Source of the DNA: Alteromonas mediterranea DE
GTDB taxonomy: Bacteria > Pseudomonadota > Gammaproteobacteria > Enterobacterales > Alteromonadaceae
DNA: 12,437 nt
Reading direction: 5' to 3'
NCBI RefSeq assembly: GCF_000020585.3
Contig: NC_011138.3
Coordinates: 4,209,687-4,222,123, forward strand
Part shown: one piece after another, positions 1-7,299 of the stretch
Layout of the letters: the number at the start of each line of letters is the position of its first letter
Numbering within the stretch: the first letter of the stretch is position 1
The notes under the pieces: generated by a model
What the model was told of the DNA's origin: nothing
The model's database searches: none
The model's input: the letters and a program-made list of their open reading frames with translations, nothing else
Program-made: the position numbers and the translations under genes

Positions 1-1373
1 GGAATGACAAATCTGTCTTCGTAGTTGGCAAGTGCCATATAACGATACATTTCTTCAACTTGCGCAACACTGAGACCAGCTTGTTCCAGTGCTTCCAGAT
101 TTTCTTCACCGTCTACTTGTTGTGAACGTTTGAATTTACGCATTGCCATCATGCGTTTTAAAGCATGTTCAACTGGTGCTTCGTCACCTGCAGTTAACAT
201 ATTGGCCAAGTACTTCATCGGAATACGCAGTGCTTTTAAGTCTGGGAAGACACCATCCATTGGCACACTACCGGCCTCAACTGCGCTCTGAATTGGGCTT
301 AAAGGCGGCACATACCAAACCATTGGCAGAGTGCGGTATTCAGGGTGTAAAGGCAGAGCAACTTTCCAGTCCATGGCCATCTTGTAAACCGGAGACTCCT
401 GAGCCGATTTTAACCAGGCGTCTGGAATACCTTCTTTGCGTGCTGCTTCCTGTACCGCCTCATCGAATGGGTCGAGGAAGATATCGCACTGCGCTTGGTA
501 AAGATCCTTATCATTGGCAACACTGGCGGCTTCTTCGACGCGGTCAGCATCATAGAGCATAACGCCTAAGTAGCGAATACGACCAACACAGGTCTCAGAA
601 CAGACGGTGGGTTGGCCAGCCTCAATACGTGGATAGCAGAAAATACATTTCTCAGATTTGCCGGTTTTCCAGTTGTAATAGATTTTCTTGTACGGGCAAC
701 CACTGACACACATTCTCCAGCCGCGACACTTGTCCTGATCAATCAATACAATGCCGTCTTCTTCACGCTTGTAAATTGCCCCTGATGGGCAAGACGCCAC
801 ACACGCAGGATTGATGCAATGCTCACACAAGCGAGGTAGATACATCATGAAAGTCTTTTCAAATTCGCCGTACATATCGGCCTGGATCTGATTGAAGTTG
901 CTGTCAGCTCGACGCTTGGAAAACTCGGTACCGAGGATTTCTTCCCAATTAGGGCCCCAGTCAATTTTTTCCATCCGCTGACCCGTAATCAATGAACGAG
1001 GACGTGCGACAGGCTGGTGTTTACTTTCACCAGCTTTATGCAAATGCTGATAGTCGAAATCGAACGGCTCGTAGTAATCATCAATACCCGGCAGATCAGG
1101 GTTGGCGAAAATGTTGGCCAGAATGCGCAGCTTGCCACCCTGCTTAGGTGTCAATTTGCCATTGCTATGCCGAGTCCAACCACCGTTCCATTTTTCCTGA
1201 TTCTCCCACTCCTTGGGATAGCCAATGCCCGGTTTGGTTTCGACATTATTGAACCATGCGTACTCGACACCTTCACGCGATGTCCATACATTCTTACAAG
1301 TTACAGAGCAGGTGTGGCAACCGATACATTTGTCAAGGTTGAGCACCATGCCTATTTGAGCTCTAACTCTCAT
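1..1373 (-). CDS. narH: Respiratory nitrate reductase beta subunit NarH (partial, C-terminus missing)
   Basis: NarH is the iron-sulfur electron-transfer subunit of the cytoplasm-facing membrane-bound nitrate reductase, passing electrons from NarI haems to NarG. I translated the reverse complement by hand from the ATG at 1373 and found 457 uninterrupted codons to the window edge. All four cysteine groups of the family are visible: C16-x2-C19-x2-C22-x3-C26; C183-x2-C186-x4-C191-x3-C195; C216-x2-W219-x2-C222-x3-C226; and C243-x2-C246 with C258 and C262. Trp219 takes the place of a cysteine, the known signature of the single 3Fe-4S centre beside three 4Fe-4S centres. The visible end (YEDRFVIP) matches the E. 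coli region some tens of residues before the C-terminus, so roughly 30-55 residues lie outside. The start is 2 bp after the narG stop, as expected for translational coupling. narJ and narI probably follow beyond the left edge; that is inference. Confidence 0.97.
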   Translation of the reverse strand, partial: MRVRAQIGMVLNLDKCIGCHTCSVTCKNVWTSREGVEYAWFNNVETKPGIGYPKEWENQEKWNGGWTRHSNGKLTPKQGGKLRILANIFANPDLPGIDDYYEPFDFDYQHLHKAGESKHQPVARPRSLITGQRMEKIDWGPNWEEILGTEFSKRRADSNFNQIQADMYGEFEKTFMMYLPRLCEHCINPACVASCPSGAIYKREEDGIVLIDQDKCRGWRMCVSGCPYKKIYYNWKTGKSEKCIFCYPRIEAGQPTVCSETCVGRIRYLGVMLYDADRVEEAASVANDKDLYQAQCDIFLDPFDEAVQEAARKEGIPDAWLKSAQESPVYKMAMDWKVALPLHPEYRTLPMVWYVPPLSPIQSAVEAGSVPMDGVFPDLKALRIPMKYLANMLTAGDEAPVEHALKRMMAMRKFKRSQQVDGEENLEALEQAGLSVAQVEEMYRYMALANYEDRFVI

Positions 1374-1375
1374 GA

Positions 1376-4300
1376 TTAGCCCTCCGCTCCAAAGTTGTTA
1401 AATTCATCTGCATTCTGTTCGACGCTGTCATCGTCCAACCAATCGACTTTCGCCATTTTTCTCACAATAACGAATTCGTCGCGGTTACATCCGACAGTAC
1501 CGTAGTAGTTAAATCCGTAGGCTTGCTGCGCATAACCACCGATCATGTGCGTAGGTTTCATCACCGCTCGCGTAACTGAGTTGTGGATACCACCACGAGT
1601 CTTGGTCACCTCTGAACCAGGCACGTTTACGATACGTTCCTGGGCGTGGTACATCATACTCATACCCTCCGGTACGCGCTGCGAAACTACCGCTCTGGCC
1701 GCAATCGCACCGTTGACGTTGAAGACTTCGATCCAATCGTTGTCGACAATACCTGCGCGCTGCGCGTCAGGTTCAGAAATCCATACAATCGGGCCGCCGC
1801 GAGACAATGTAAGCATCAACAAGTTGTCTGAATAGGTGCTGTGGATCCCCCACTTCTGGTGTGGTGTTATCCAGTTCAGCGCAATCTCTGTGTTGCCATT
1901 AGGTTGTTTGTTCATCATTGGCTTAACGGTTTTGAGATTGATTGGTGGCTTATACAGGCACATGGTTTCTCCAAAATCGCGCATCCATTCATGATCCTGA
2001 TAGAACTGTTGACGACCTGTGACTGTGCGCCAAGGAATGTACTCATGCACGTTGGTATAACCTGCGTTATATGAGACGTGTTCATCTTCTAAGCCTGACC
2101 AAGTCGGCGAGCTGATGATCTTGCGCGGTTGTGCCTGCACATCTCTGAAGCGGATCTTTTCCTCTTCTTTGGGTTTGGCCAGATGAGTGTGATCCAGTCC
2201 GGTAAACTCGCCAAGGGCAGACCATGCTTTCACTGCAACCTGGCCGTTAGTTTCCGGCGCAAGTGAAAGAATCACTTCCGCCGCATCAATAGCTGTTTCA
2301 ATTTTGGGGCGACCTTTATTCGCGCCTTCTTCAACATGGCGACGATTTAGCTGACCAAGGAATTCAACCTCTGCATCGGTGTTCCAATTAATGCCTTTGC
2401 CACCATTGCCAAGTTTTTCAAGCAACGGCCCAACTGATGTGAAACGTGCATAGGTGTTTGGATAGTCGCGCTCAACCACAATCATATTCGGCGCAGTCTT
2501 GCCTGGGATAAGGTCACATTCACCTTTCCACCAGTGCTTCACACCAAAAGGTTGTGCAATTTCCGCTGGCGTATCGTGCAGAATCGGTAAGGTGACCAAA
2601 TCTTTCTCTACACCCAAGTGGCCAACCGCCGTTTTTGAGAATTGCTTGGCGATGCCCTTGAAAATATCCCAGTCAGAACGAGACTCCCACACTGGGTCTA
2701 CCGCCGCACTCAATGGGTGAATAAACGGGTGCATATCAGAGGTATTGAGATCGTCTTTCTCGTACCAGGTTGCGGTTGGTAGAACGATGTCTGAGTACAG
2801 ACAGGTGGTTGACATGCGGAAGTCCAAAGTCACCAACAAGTCAACTTTACCTTCTGCTGCTTCATCGACCCATTTTATGTCCTCCGGTTTTTTACCACCG
2901 TCTTCACCGAGATCTTTGCCCATCAAGCCGTGTTTTGTACCGAGTAAATGACGGAGCATGTATTCGTGGCCTTTCCCTGAGGAACCAAGCAAGTTCGAGC
3001 GCCAAATAAACAAATTACGCGGATAGTTTTGCGGGTTCTCAGGCTCCAAGCAGGCAAAATTCAATTCACCGCTTTTGAGTTGTTCCACGGCGTAGTCTTG
3101 TGGCGACTTACCGGCAGCTTCTGCATCTCTGCAAAGCTGAAGCGGATTCATGCCGAGTTGCGGTGCGGATGGTAACCAGCCCATACGTTCGGCTCGACTG
3201 TTGAAATCAATAATCGAACCAGACCATTTGTCTTTATTTGCCATCGGAGAAATGACCTCGGTCATCTCCAACTTCTCATAGCGCCACTGGCTTGAATGAT
3301 TGTAAAAGAAAGACGTTCCATTCATATGGCGCGGTGGACGTTGCCAGTCAAGACCAAACGCCAGCGGTTGCCAGCCAGTTTGTGGCCGCAGTTTCTCTTG
3401 ACCCACATAGTGTGCCCAACCGCCACCACTTTGACCGATACAACCACACATCATCAGCATATTGATGAGACCACGGTAGTTCATGTCCATGTGATACCAA
3501 TGGTTCATACCTGCACCAACGATAACCATAGAGCGACCTTTGGTCTTATCCGCGTTGGATGCGAATTCTCGCGCGACTTTAATCACATCTGCGCGGGGTA
3601 CGCCGGTGATTTGTTCCTGCCAGGCCGGGGTGTAGGGAATGTCTTGATCGTAGCTGCTGGCAACATTCGGATCGTCATAACCATTGTCAACACCGTAGTT
3701 GGCAAGGGTTAAGTCAAACACAGTGGCAACATAGGCTTCAGACCCATCAGCAAGTTTGATTTTCTTCGCTGGCACTTTGCGCTGTAACACGTCGTCATGC
3801 TCGGTATTCTGGAAGTAGCCAAATTCATGCTCAGCACCACCAAAGTATGGGAATGCAACACTTACCAGCTCATCGTGGCTACCTTTCAGGCTTACACGCA
3901 AGTCGAGTTCATCCCCAGATTTACCATCAGTTTGGGTGATATTCCACTTACCTTTTTCACCCCAGCGATAACCAACTGATCCAGTGGGCGAAACCAATTC
4001 GCCATCCTTATCGTTAATGGAGATAGTTTTCCATTCTGGATTGTTGTCTTGACCAAGTTGACCATCTAAATCTGACGCTCTGAGGAAACGCCCCTGATGC
4101 AAACTACCGTCTTCAGCTTTGTCCAACATGACCAAGACGGGGAAGTCGGTGTAACGCTTCACGTAGTCGGCGAAGTAGGCTGATGGTTTCTCAACATGGA
4201 ATTCTTTGAGAATAACGTGGCCAAATGCCATCGCTAGTGCCGCATCGGTTCCTTGTTTAGGTGCCAGCCATTGGTCGGTTAACTTCGCCACTTCGGAATA

Positions 4301-5152
4301 ATCAGGCGTGATACCGATGACTTTCGTACCTTTGTATCGCACTTCGGTGAGGAAGTGCGCATCAGGTGTCCGTGTTTGCGGAACGTTTGAGCCCCAGCAA
4401 ATAATGTAGTTTGAGTTGTACCAATCAGCCGACTCTGGTACATCGGTCTGTTCACCCCAAATCTGCGGGGAAGCAGGTGGCAAATCACAGTACCAGTCAT
4501 AGAAACTTAGGCAATTGCCACCTATCAATGACAGATAGCGCGCGCCTGCGGCGTAGGAAACCATAGACATAGCTGGGATTGGTGAAAAGCCACTAATACG
4601 ATCAGGGCCGTAAGTTTTTGCCGTATATACATTCGCAGCCGCGATTATCTCATTGGCCTCGTTCCACTTAGCGCGAACAAATCCCCCCAGGCCTCGTTGT
4701 TGTTTATATTCCTTGGCTTTTGCAGGATCCTCGACAATCGAGCGCCATGCCTCTACCGGATCTTTGTATTGAGCTTTAGCTGCTCGCCACAGTTTTACCA
4801 AGCGTTTACGGATTTTTGGATGCTTGAGACGATTGGCACTGTAAATATACCAAGAGTAACTTGCGCCCCTTGGGCAACCTCTGGGCTCATGGTTAGGAAG
4901 ATCTGGTCGTGTACGTGGGTAATCAGTTTGCTGCGTTTCCCAGGTTACCAATCCATCTTTCACGTAGATTTTCCAGGAGCATGACCCGGTACAATTGACA
5001 CCATGGGTTGAACGCACAACTTTGTCATGCTGCCAGCGACGGCGATATCCGTCTTCCCACCCTCTATTTTCATTCGTGGTAACCCCGTGACCGTTCGAAA
5101 ACGGCTCCTCGTTACGTTTGAAGAACTGCAATCTGTCTAAAAAATGACTCAC
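1376..5152 (-). CDS. narG: Respiratory nitrate reductase alpha subunit NarG, Mo-bisMGD catalytic subunit
   Basis: NarG reduces nitrate to nitrite at a molybdenum bis-MGD site on the cytoplasmic side of the membrane. The protein is 1258 residues (E. coli NarG about 1247) and resembles it closely throughout. The FS0 4Fe-4S ligands are H50, C54, C58 and C93 (motif HGVNCTGSC, later RGCPRG), with the His ligand typical of NarG. D223 in the segment YDWYCDLPPASP matches the Asp that ligates Mo. The N-terminus (MSHFLDRLQFFKR) corresponds to the uncleaved NarG leader, not a processed Tat signal. Translation starts at GTG: an AAGGAG Shine-Dalgarno lies 6 nt upstream and the product aligns with E. coli NarG from residue 1. 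It is the first gene of the operon, with narH 2 bp downstream. Upstream lie a sigma70-like promoter and NarL heptamers. No frameshift or missing catalytic residue was seen. Confidence 0.98.
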   Translation of the reverse strand: MSHFLDRLQFFKRNEEPFSNGHGVTTNENRGWEDGYRRRWQHDKVVRSTHGVNCTGSCSWKIYVKDGLVTWETQQTDYPRTRPDLPNHEPRGCPRGASYSWYIYSANRLKHPKIRKRLVKLWRAAKAQYKDPVEAWRSIVEDPAKAKEYKQQRGLGGFVRAKWNEANEIIAAANVYTAKTYGPDRISGFSPIPAMSMVSYAAGARYLSLIGGNCLSFYDWYCDLPPASPQIWGEQTDVPESADWYNSNYIICWGSNVPQTRTPDAHFLTEVRYKGTKVIGITPDYSEVAKLTDQWLAPKQGTDAALAMAFGHVILKEFHVEKPSAYFADYVKRYTDFPVLVMLDKAEDGSLHQGRFLRASDLDGQLGQDNNPEWKTISINDKDGELVSPTGSVGYRWGEKGKWNITQTDGKSGDELDLRVSLKGSHDELVSVAFPYFGGAEHEFGYFQNTEHDDVLQRKVPAKKIKLADGSEAYVATVFDLTLANYGVDNGYDDPNVASSYDQDIPYTPAWQEQITGVPRADVIKVAREFASNADKTKGRSMVIVGAGMNHWYHMDMNYRGLINMLMMCGCIGQSGGGWAHYVGQEKLRPQTGWQPLAFGLDWQRPPRHMNGTSFFYNHSSQWRYEKLEMTEVISPMANKDKWSGSIIDFNSRAERMGWLPSAPQLGMNPLQLCRDAEAAGKSPQDYAVEQLKSGELNFACLEPENPQNYPRNLFIWRSNLLGSSGKGHEYMLRHLLGTKHGLMGKDLGEDGGKKPEDIKWVDEAAEGKVDLLVTLDFRMSTTCLYSDIVLPTATWYEKDDLNTSDMHPFIHPLSAAVDPVWESRSDWDIFKGIAKQFSKTAVGHLGVEKDLVTLPILHDTPAEIAQPFGVKHWWKGECDLIPGKTAPNMIVVERDYPNTYARFTSVGPLLEKLGNGGKGINWNTDAEVEFLGQLNRRHVEEGANKGRPKIETAIDAAEVILSLAPETNGQVAVKAWSALGEFTGLDHTHLAKPKEEEKIRFRDVQAQPRKIISSPTWSGLEDEHVSYNAGYTNVHEYIPWRTVTGRQQFYQDHEWMRDFGETMCLYKPPINLKTVKPMMNKQPNGNTEIALNWITPHQKWGIHSTYSDNLLMLTLSRGGPIVWISEPDAQRAGIVDNDWIEVFNVNGAIAARAVVSQRVPEGMSMMYHAQERIVNVPGSEVTKTRGGIHNSVTRAVMKPTHMIGGYAQQAYGFNYYGTVGCNRDEFVIVRKMAKVDWLDDDSVEQNADEFNNFGAEG

Positions 5153-5158
5153 GCCAGA

Positions 5159-5164
5159 CTCCTT
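5159..5164 (-). promoter_or_regulatory. Shine-Dalgarno of narG (supports the GTG start)
   Basis: AAGGAG reads on the minus strand, 6 nt before the GTG at 5152-5150. It is the main reason for accepting a GTG start, together with the match of the first residues to E. coli NarG. Confidence 0.8.
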
Positions 5165-5216
5165 TATTAATGGAATAGCAACGATACGATGCGCTGCAAA
5201 CTCAAGCTCTATATGG

Positions 5217-5245
5217 ATTAAAGTGTATTGTTATTCGCTCGGCAA
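5217..5245 (-). promoter_or_regulatory. Candidate sigma70 promoter of narGH
   Basis: On the minus strand TTGCCG (5245-5240; 4 of 6 to the -35 consensus) is separated by 17 bp from TTTAAT (5222-5217; 5 of 6 to the -10 consensus). Transcription would begin near 5210, giving a leader of about 58 nt. The NarL heptamer at 5258-5264 would then be centred near -51 and the 7-2-7 palindrome near -73, reasonable positions for activation. The promoter is predicted by eye only. The -35 lies in a short inverted repeat GCTC-N5-GAGC (5237-5249). Confidence 0.5.
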
Positions 5246-5257
5246 GAGCCTGAAAAT

Positions 5258-5264
5258 AGTGGTA
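5258..5264 (-). promoter_or_regulatory. NarL heptamer (single site)
   Basis: Read on the minus strand this is TACCACT, a full match to the NarL heptamer consensus TACYNMT. It lies 11 bp from the 7-2-7 palindrome, on the narG side, and about 13 bp upstream of the proposed narG -35. Confidence 0.55.
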
Positions 5265-5275
5265 AACAAGGGAGT

Positions 5276-5291
5276 TACCACCAAAGAGGTA
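5276..5291. promoter_or_regulatory. NarL 7-2-7 palindrome in the narG-narX divergent region
   Basis: TACCACC-AA-AGAGGTA: two NarL heptamers head to head with the 2-bp spacer required for the high-affinity 7-2-7 arrangement of NarL and NarP. The right half (TACCTCT on the minus strand) is a full match to TACYNMT; the left half differs only at the last base. Because it lies between two divergent genes it could act on narG, narX or both. The spacing from the proposed narG start point (about -73) favours narG activation. Confidence 0.7.
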
Positions 5292-5309
5292 GAGGCGTTT
5301 TTTAGCTTT

Positions 5310-5326
5310 CCCTTTGTATTAAAGGG
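5310..5326. repeat. Inverted repeat CCCTTT-N5-AAAGGG, possible operator
   Basis: A 6-bp perfect inverted repeat (CCCTTT-GTATT-AAAGGG) is centred at 5318, about 35 bp from the centre of the NarL 7-2-7 site. A related element (CCCT...AAAGGG) lies at 11667-11682 in the narK-narL divergent region, at almost the same distance from the second NarL palindrome. There is no T-run suggesting a terminator. Which protein, if any, binds it is unknown. Confidence 0.4.
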
Positions 5327-5421
5327 GTCTAGACTGATGTCATTAAGAACTAATTACAAATTAAGCGTAGACTAATCTTTGTAGGTATCACTTGTGAGTC
5401 GACGTAATCTCTATATAAACC

Positions 5422-7275
5422 ATGCAACCAATTAAAAATTTCATACATTCGACCGTTTTTAAAATCGCCGCATTAATGTTTTCGGTGAGCTTTTTGGCGA
5501 TCGTTAGTATGTTTACCACCGTGTTTATGAGTGACGGTGCACAGTTCGATGCACAAGCGGTGAATGTGGCGGGTTCGTTGAGAATGCAAACGTATCGAAT
5601 TCATAGCGTCATGCAGGATAGCCCAGGTGATATTGAGACCATCAATCAATTAGTTGACGAATTTGACCTCACCCTCAATACCGGTGTGCTGGTTAATCAG
5701 CAGGCGCTTTGGGATAATGGCGATATCGCAAAGCATCATGCGATTGTTGCTAACAACTGGAATGAACAAGTTAAGCAATTAATCCAAACCAATTTGGCAT
5801 CTCCCAGTAATTCCAACACGTCCAGTCTGGAGGTTTTTAACAAACTGGTCGAGGACATCGAACTGCTTGTTGTTGCTTATCAGAAATATGCTGAAATAAA
5901 TATTGCTAATATACGATTAGTACAGAGTTTGGCGTTGTTTAGTACCTTGATACTGATCGCTATAGCGATGATGATTGTTCATCGACATATAGAGCAACCT
6001 CTTTCGAAATTGACCTCAGTAGCCCGTCAAATAGGACAAGGAGATTTCACCGCTAGGGCCGAAGAAACAGGTAAAGGCGAGCTGGCTTTACTGGCTAGAA
6101 CAATCAATAAAATGAGCGGTAGCTTGTATCGCTCAAAATCTCAACTTGAAGAACAAATTAAGCGTAAGACAAGAAAATTGACACGCTCAAATCAATCTCT
6201 TGAATTACTGTTTCAAGTATCGCGCAGACTCAATGAAGTTGAACCGGGCTCCGCTGATTTTCAGCCATTGCTTAACAAGCTGGCTGACGTAACTGGCGTA
6301 AAAGACTTAGACCTGTGCATTATGACAGCGCAAGGCACGGGCCCTTACGAACATTTGATGAGTTCAGAGAAAACCATTCCAGACAAGTGTCAGCAGCAAC
6401 TCTGTCACGATTGTACTGAGCATGATTCGCTCTTCCCCCCTGTTAATGGCCAAATGAAGTATCAGTTGAATATCGGCGATCAACACTACGGAGTTTTGGT
6501 AGTGAGTTTGGATGAAGGGAGTATTCTGGAAGACTGGCAGCATCAGCTATTTGAAGCCATCGCTGAACAGGTTGCCAATGGACTGAGCATGAAACATCAA
6601 AACGAGCAGCGCAGGCGCATTGCTTTGATGAATGAACGCACGGTGATAGCCAGAGAACTGCACGATTCACTAGCGCAGGCATTGTCCTATTTGAAAATTC
6701 AGGTAACGCGATTACAACGACTGCAGCAGAAAGAGAGTGCTCAGGAGCAAATAGACCAAGTTATTGATGAATTAAAGAACGGCCTCGGTGCGGCTTACAG
6801 TGAACTGCGAGAATTGCTAACTACTTTCAGATTAAAACTCGATGGACAGGGCATCAAAGCCGCGTTAGAGCAAACGATTTCGCAATTGCAAAACCGTTCA
6901 GACGATTTCAATTTTACGCTTAATTATCACGTCAGCAATATTCCCTTCACGCCTCAAGAAGAAATACATCTATTACAAATCGCCAGAGAAGCTACCCAAA
7001 ACGCCTTCTATCATTCTCAAGGGTTTAACATTGACATTAGCATCACCAGTAACTCTCTTTCCGAAGTGATATTGACGGTCAAAGATAACGGCATAGGCAT
7101 CCCCGAAGATCCTAATAAACTTAATCATTACGGCCTTGCCATTATGAAGGAACGCAGCCGAAATTTGGATGGTGAATTATCAGTTAAACGCAATGATGAG
7201 CGAGGCACCACTGTGATGTTTAGCTTTATTCCAGAGTATGCGCGAACGCTTGAGGTAAAGAGTAAAAGCGCTTAA
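5422..7275 (+). CDS. narX: Nitrate/nitrite sensor histidine kinase NarX
   Basis: NarX is an inner-membrane kinase that senses periplasmic nitrate or nitrite and phosphorylates (and dephosphorylates) NarL. It has 617 residues against about 598 in E. coli. Domains: TM1 about 11-34; periplasmic domain 35-165 with the nitrate-binding P-box AGSLRMQTYR at 50-59; TM2 about 168-186; HAMP about 188-240; a coiled signalling helix about 240-262; a central GAF-like module to about 390; a HisKA_3 H-box (ARELHDSLAQ, phospho-acceptor H414); N-box around N527; and G-box DNGIGIP from D555. The central module has four cysteines: C299, C323, C328 and C331. The start is the first ATG in frame; a TAA four bases upstream excludes an earlier start. 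No Shine-Dalgarno precedes the ATG, so translation may be weak. narX is divergent from narG and is not followed by narL, whose gene lies 4.5 kb away. NarQ is the main alternative, but the P-box type, cysteine cluster and NarL/NarG context favour NarX. Confidence 0.93.
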   Translation: MQPIKNFIHSTVFKIAALMFSVSFLAIVSMFTTVFMSDGAQFDAQAVNVAGSLRMQTYRIHSVMQDSPGDIETINQLVDEFDLTLNTGVLVNQQALWDNGDIAKHHAIVANNWNEQVKQLIQTNLASPSNSNTSSLEVFNKLVEDIELLVVAYQKYAEINIANIRLVQSLALFSTLILIAIAMMIVHRHIEQPLSKLTSVARQIGQGDFTARAEETGKGELALLARTINKMSGSLYRSKSQLEEQIKRKTRKLTRSNQSLELLFQVSRRLNEVEPGSADFQPLLNKLADVTGVKDLDLCIMTAQGTGPYEHLMSSEKTIPDKCQQQLCHDCTEHDSLFPPVNGQMKYQLNIGDQHYGVLVVSLDEGSILEDWQHQLFEAIAEQVANGLSMKHQNEQRRRIALMNERTVIARELHDSLAQALSYLKIQVTRLQRLQQKESAQEQIDQVIDELKNGLGAAYSELRELLTTFRLKLDGQGIKAALEQTISQLQNRSDDFNFTLNYHVSNIPFTPQEEIHLLQIAREATQNAFYHSQGFNIDISITSNSLSEVILTVKDNGIGIPEDPNKLNHYGLAIMKERSRNLDGELSVKRNDERGTTVMFSFIPEYARTLEVKSKSA

Positions 7276-7289
7276 TTTCCCGCGCTTTT
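7264..7289. terminator. Bidirectional rho-independent terminator between narX and modC
   Basis: AAAAGCGC (7264-7271) and GCGCTTTT (7282-7289) form an 8-bp stem with a 10-nt loop. The stem starts inside the last narX codons and ends 10 bp before the modC stop. The A-run and T-run at the stem ends give each strand a terminal T-tract, as expected where two genes converge. Confidence 0.65.
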
Positions 7290-7299
7290 GCCCACTTAA

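Noticed and set aside
143..562. A 139-codon plus-strand open frame inside narH
   Set aside because: It is antisense to narH, which reads without interruption in a well-conserved frame here. No recognisable protein or ribosome site supports it.
1017..5000. Several 60-140-codon plus-strand open frames across narH and narG, and one on the minus strand in another frame
   Set aside because: All lie over conserved narH or narG codons, with low-complexity products of no known family. They are frame shadows.
5379..5391. FNR-like GTGAT-N3-TACAA on the minus strand
   Set aside because: The spacer is 3 bp, not 4, and it lies about 175 bp upstream of the proposed narG start point, not near -41.5.
5412..5418. 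TATATA as the narX -10 box for a leaderless transcript
   Set aside because: A start point about 7 bp downstream would fall inside the ATG or beyond it, and no -35 lies at 16-18 bp.
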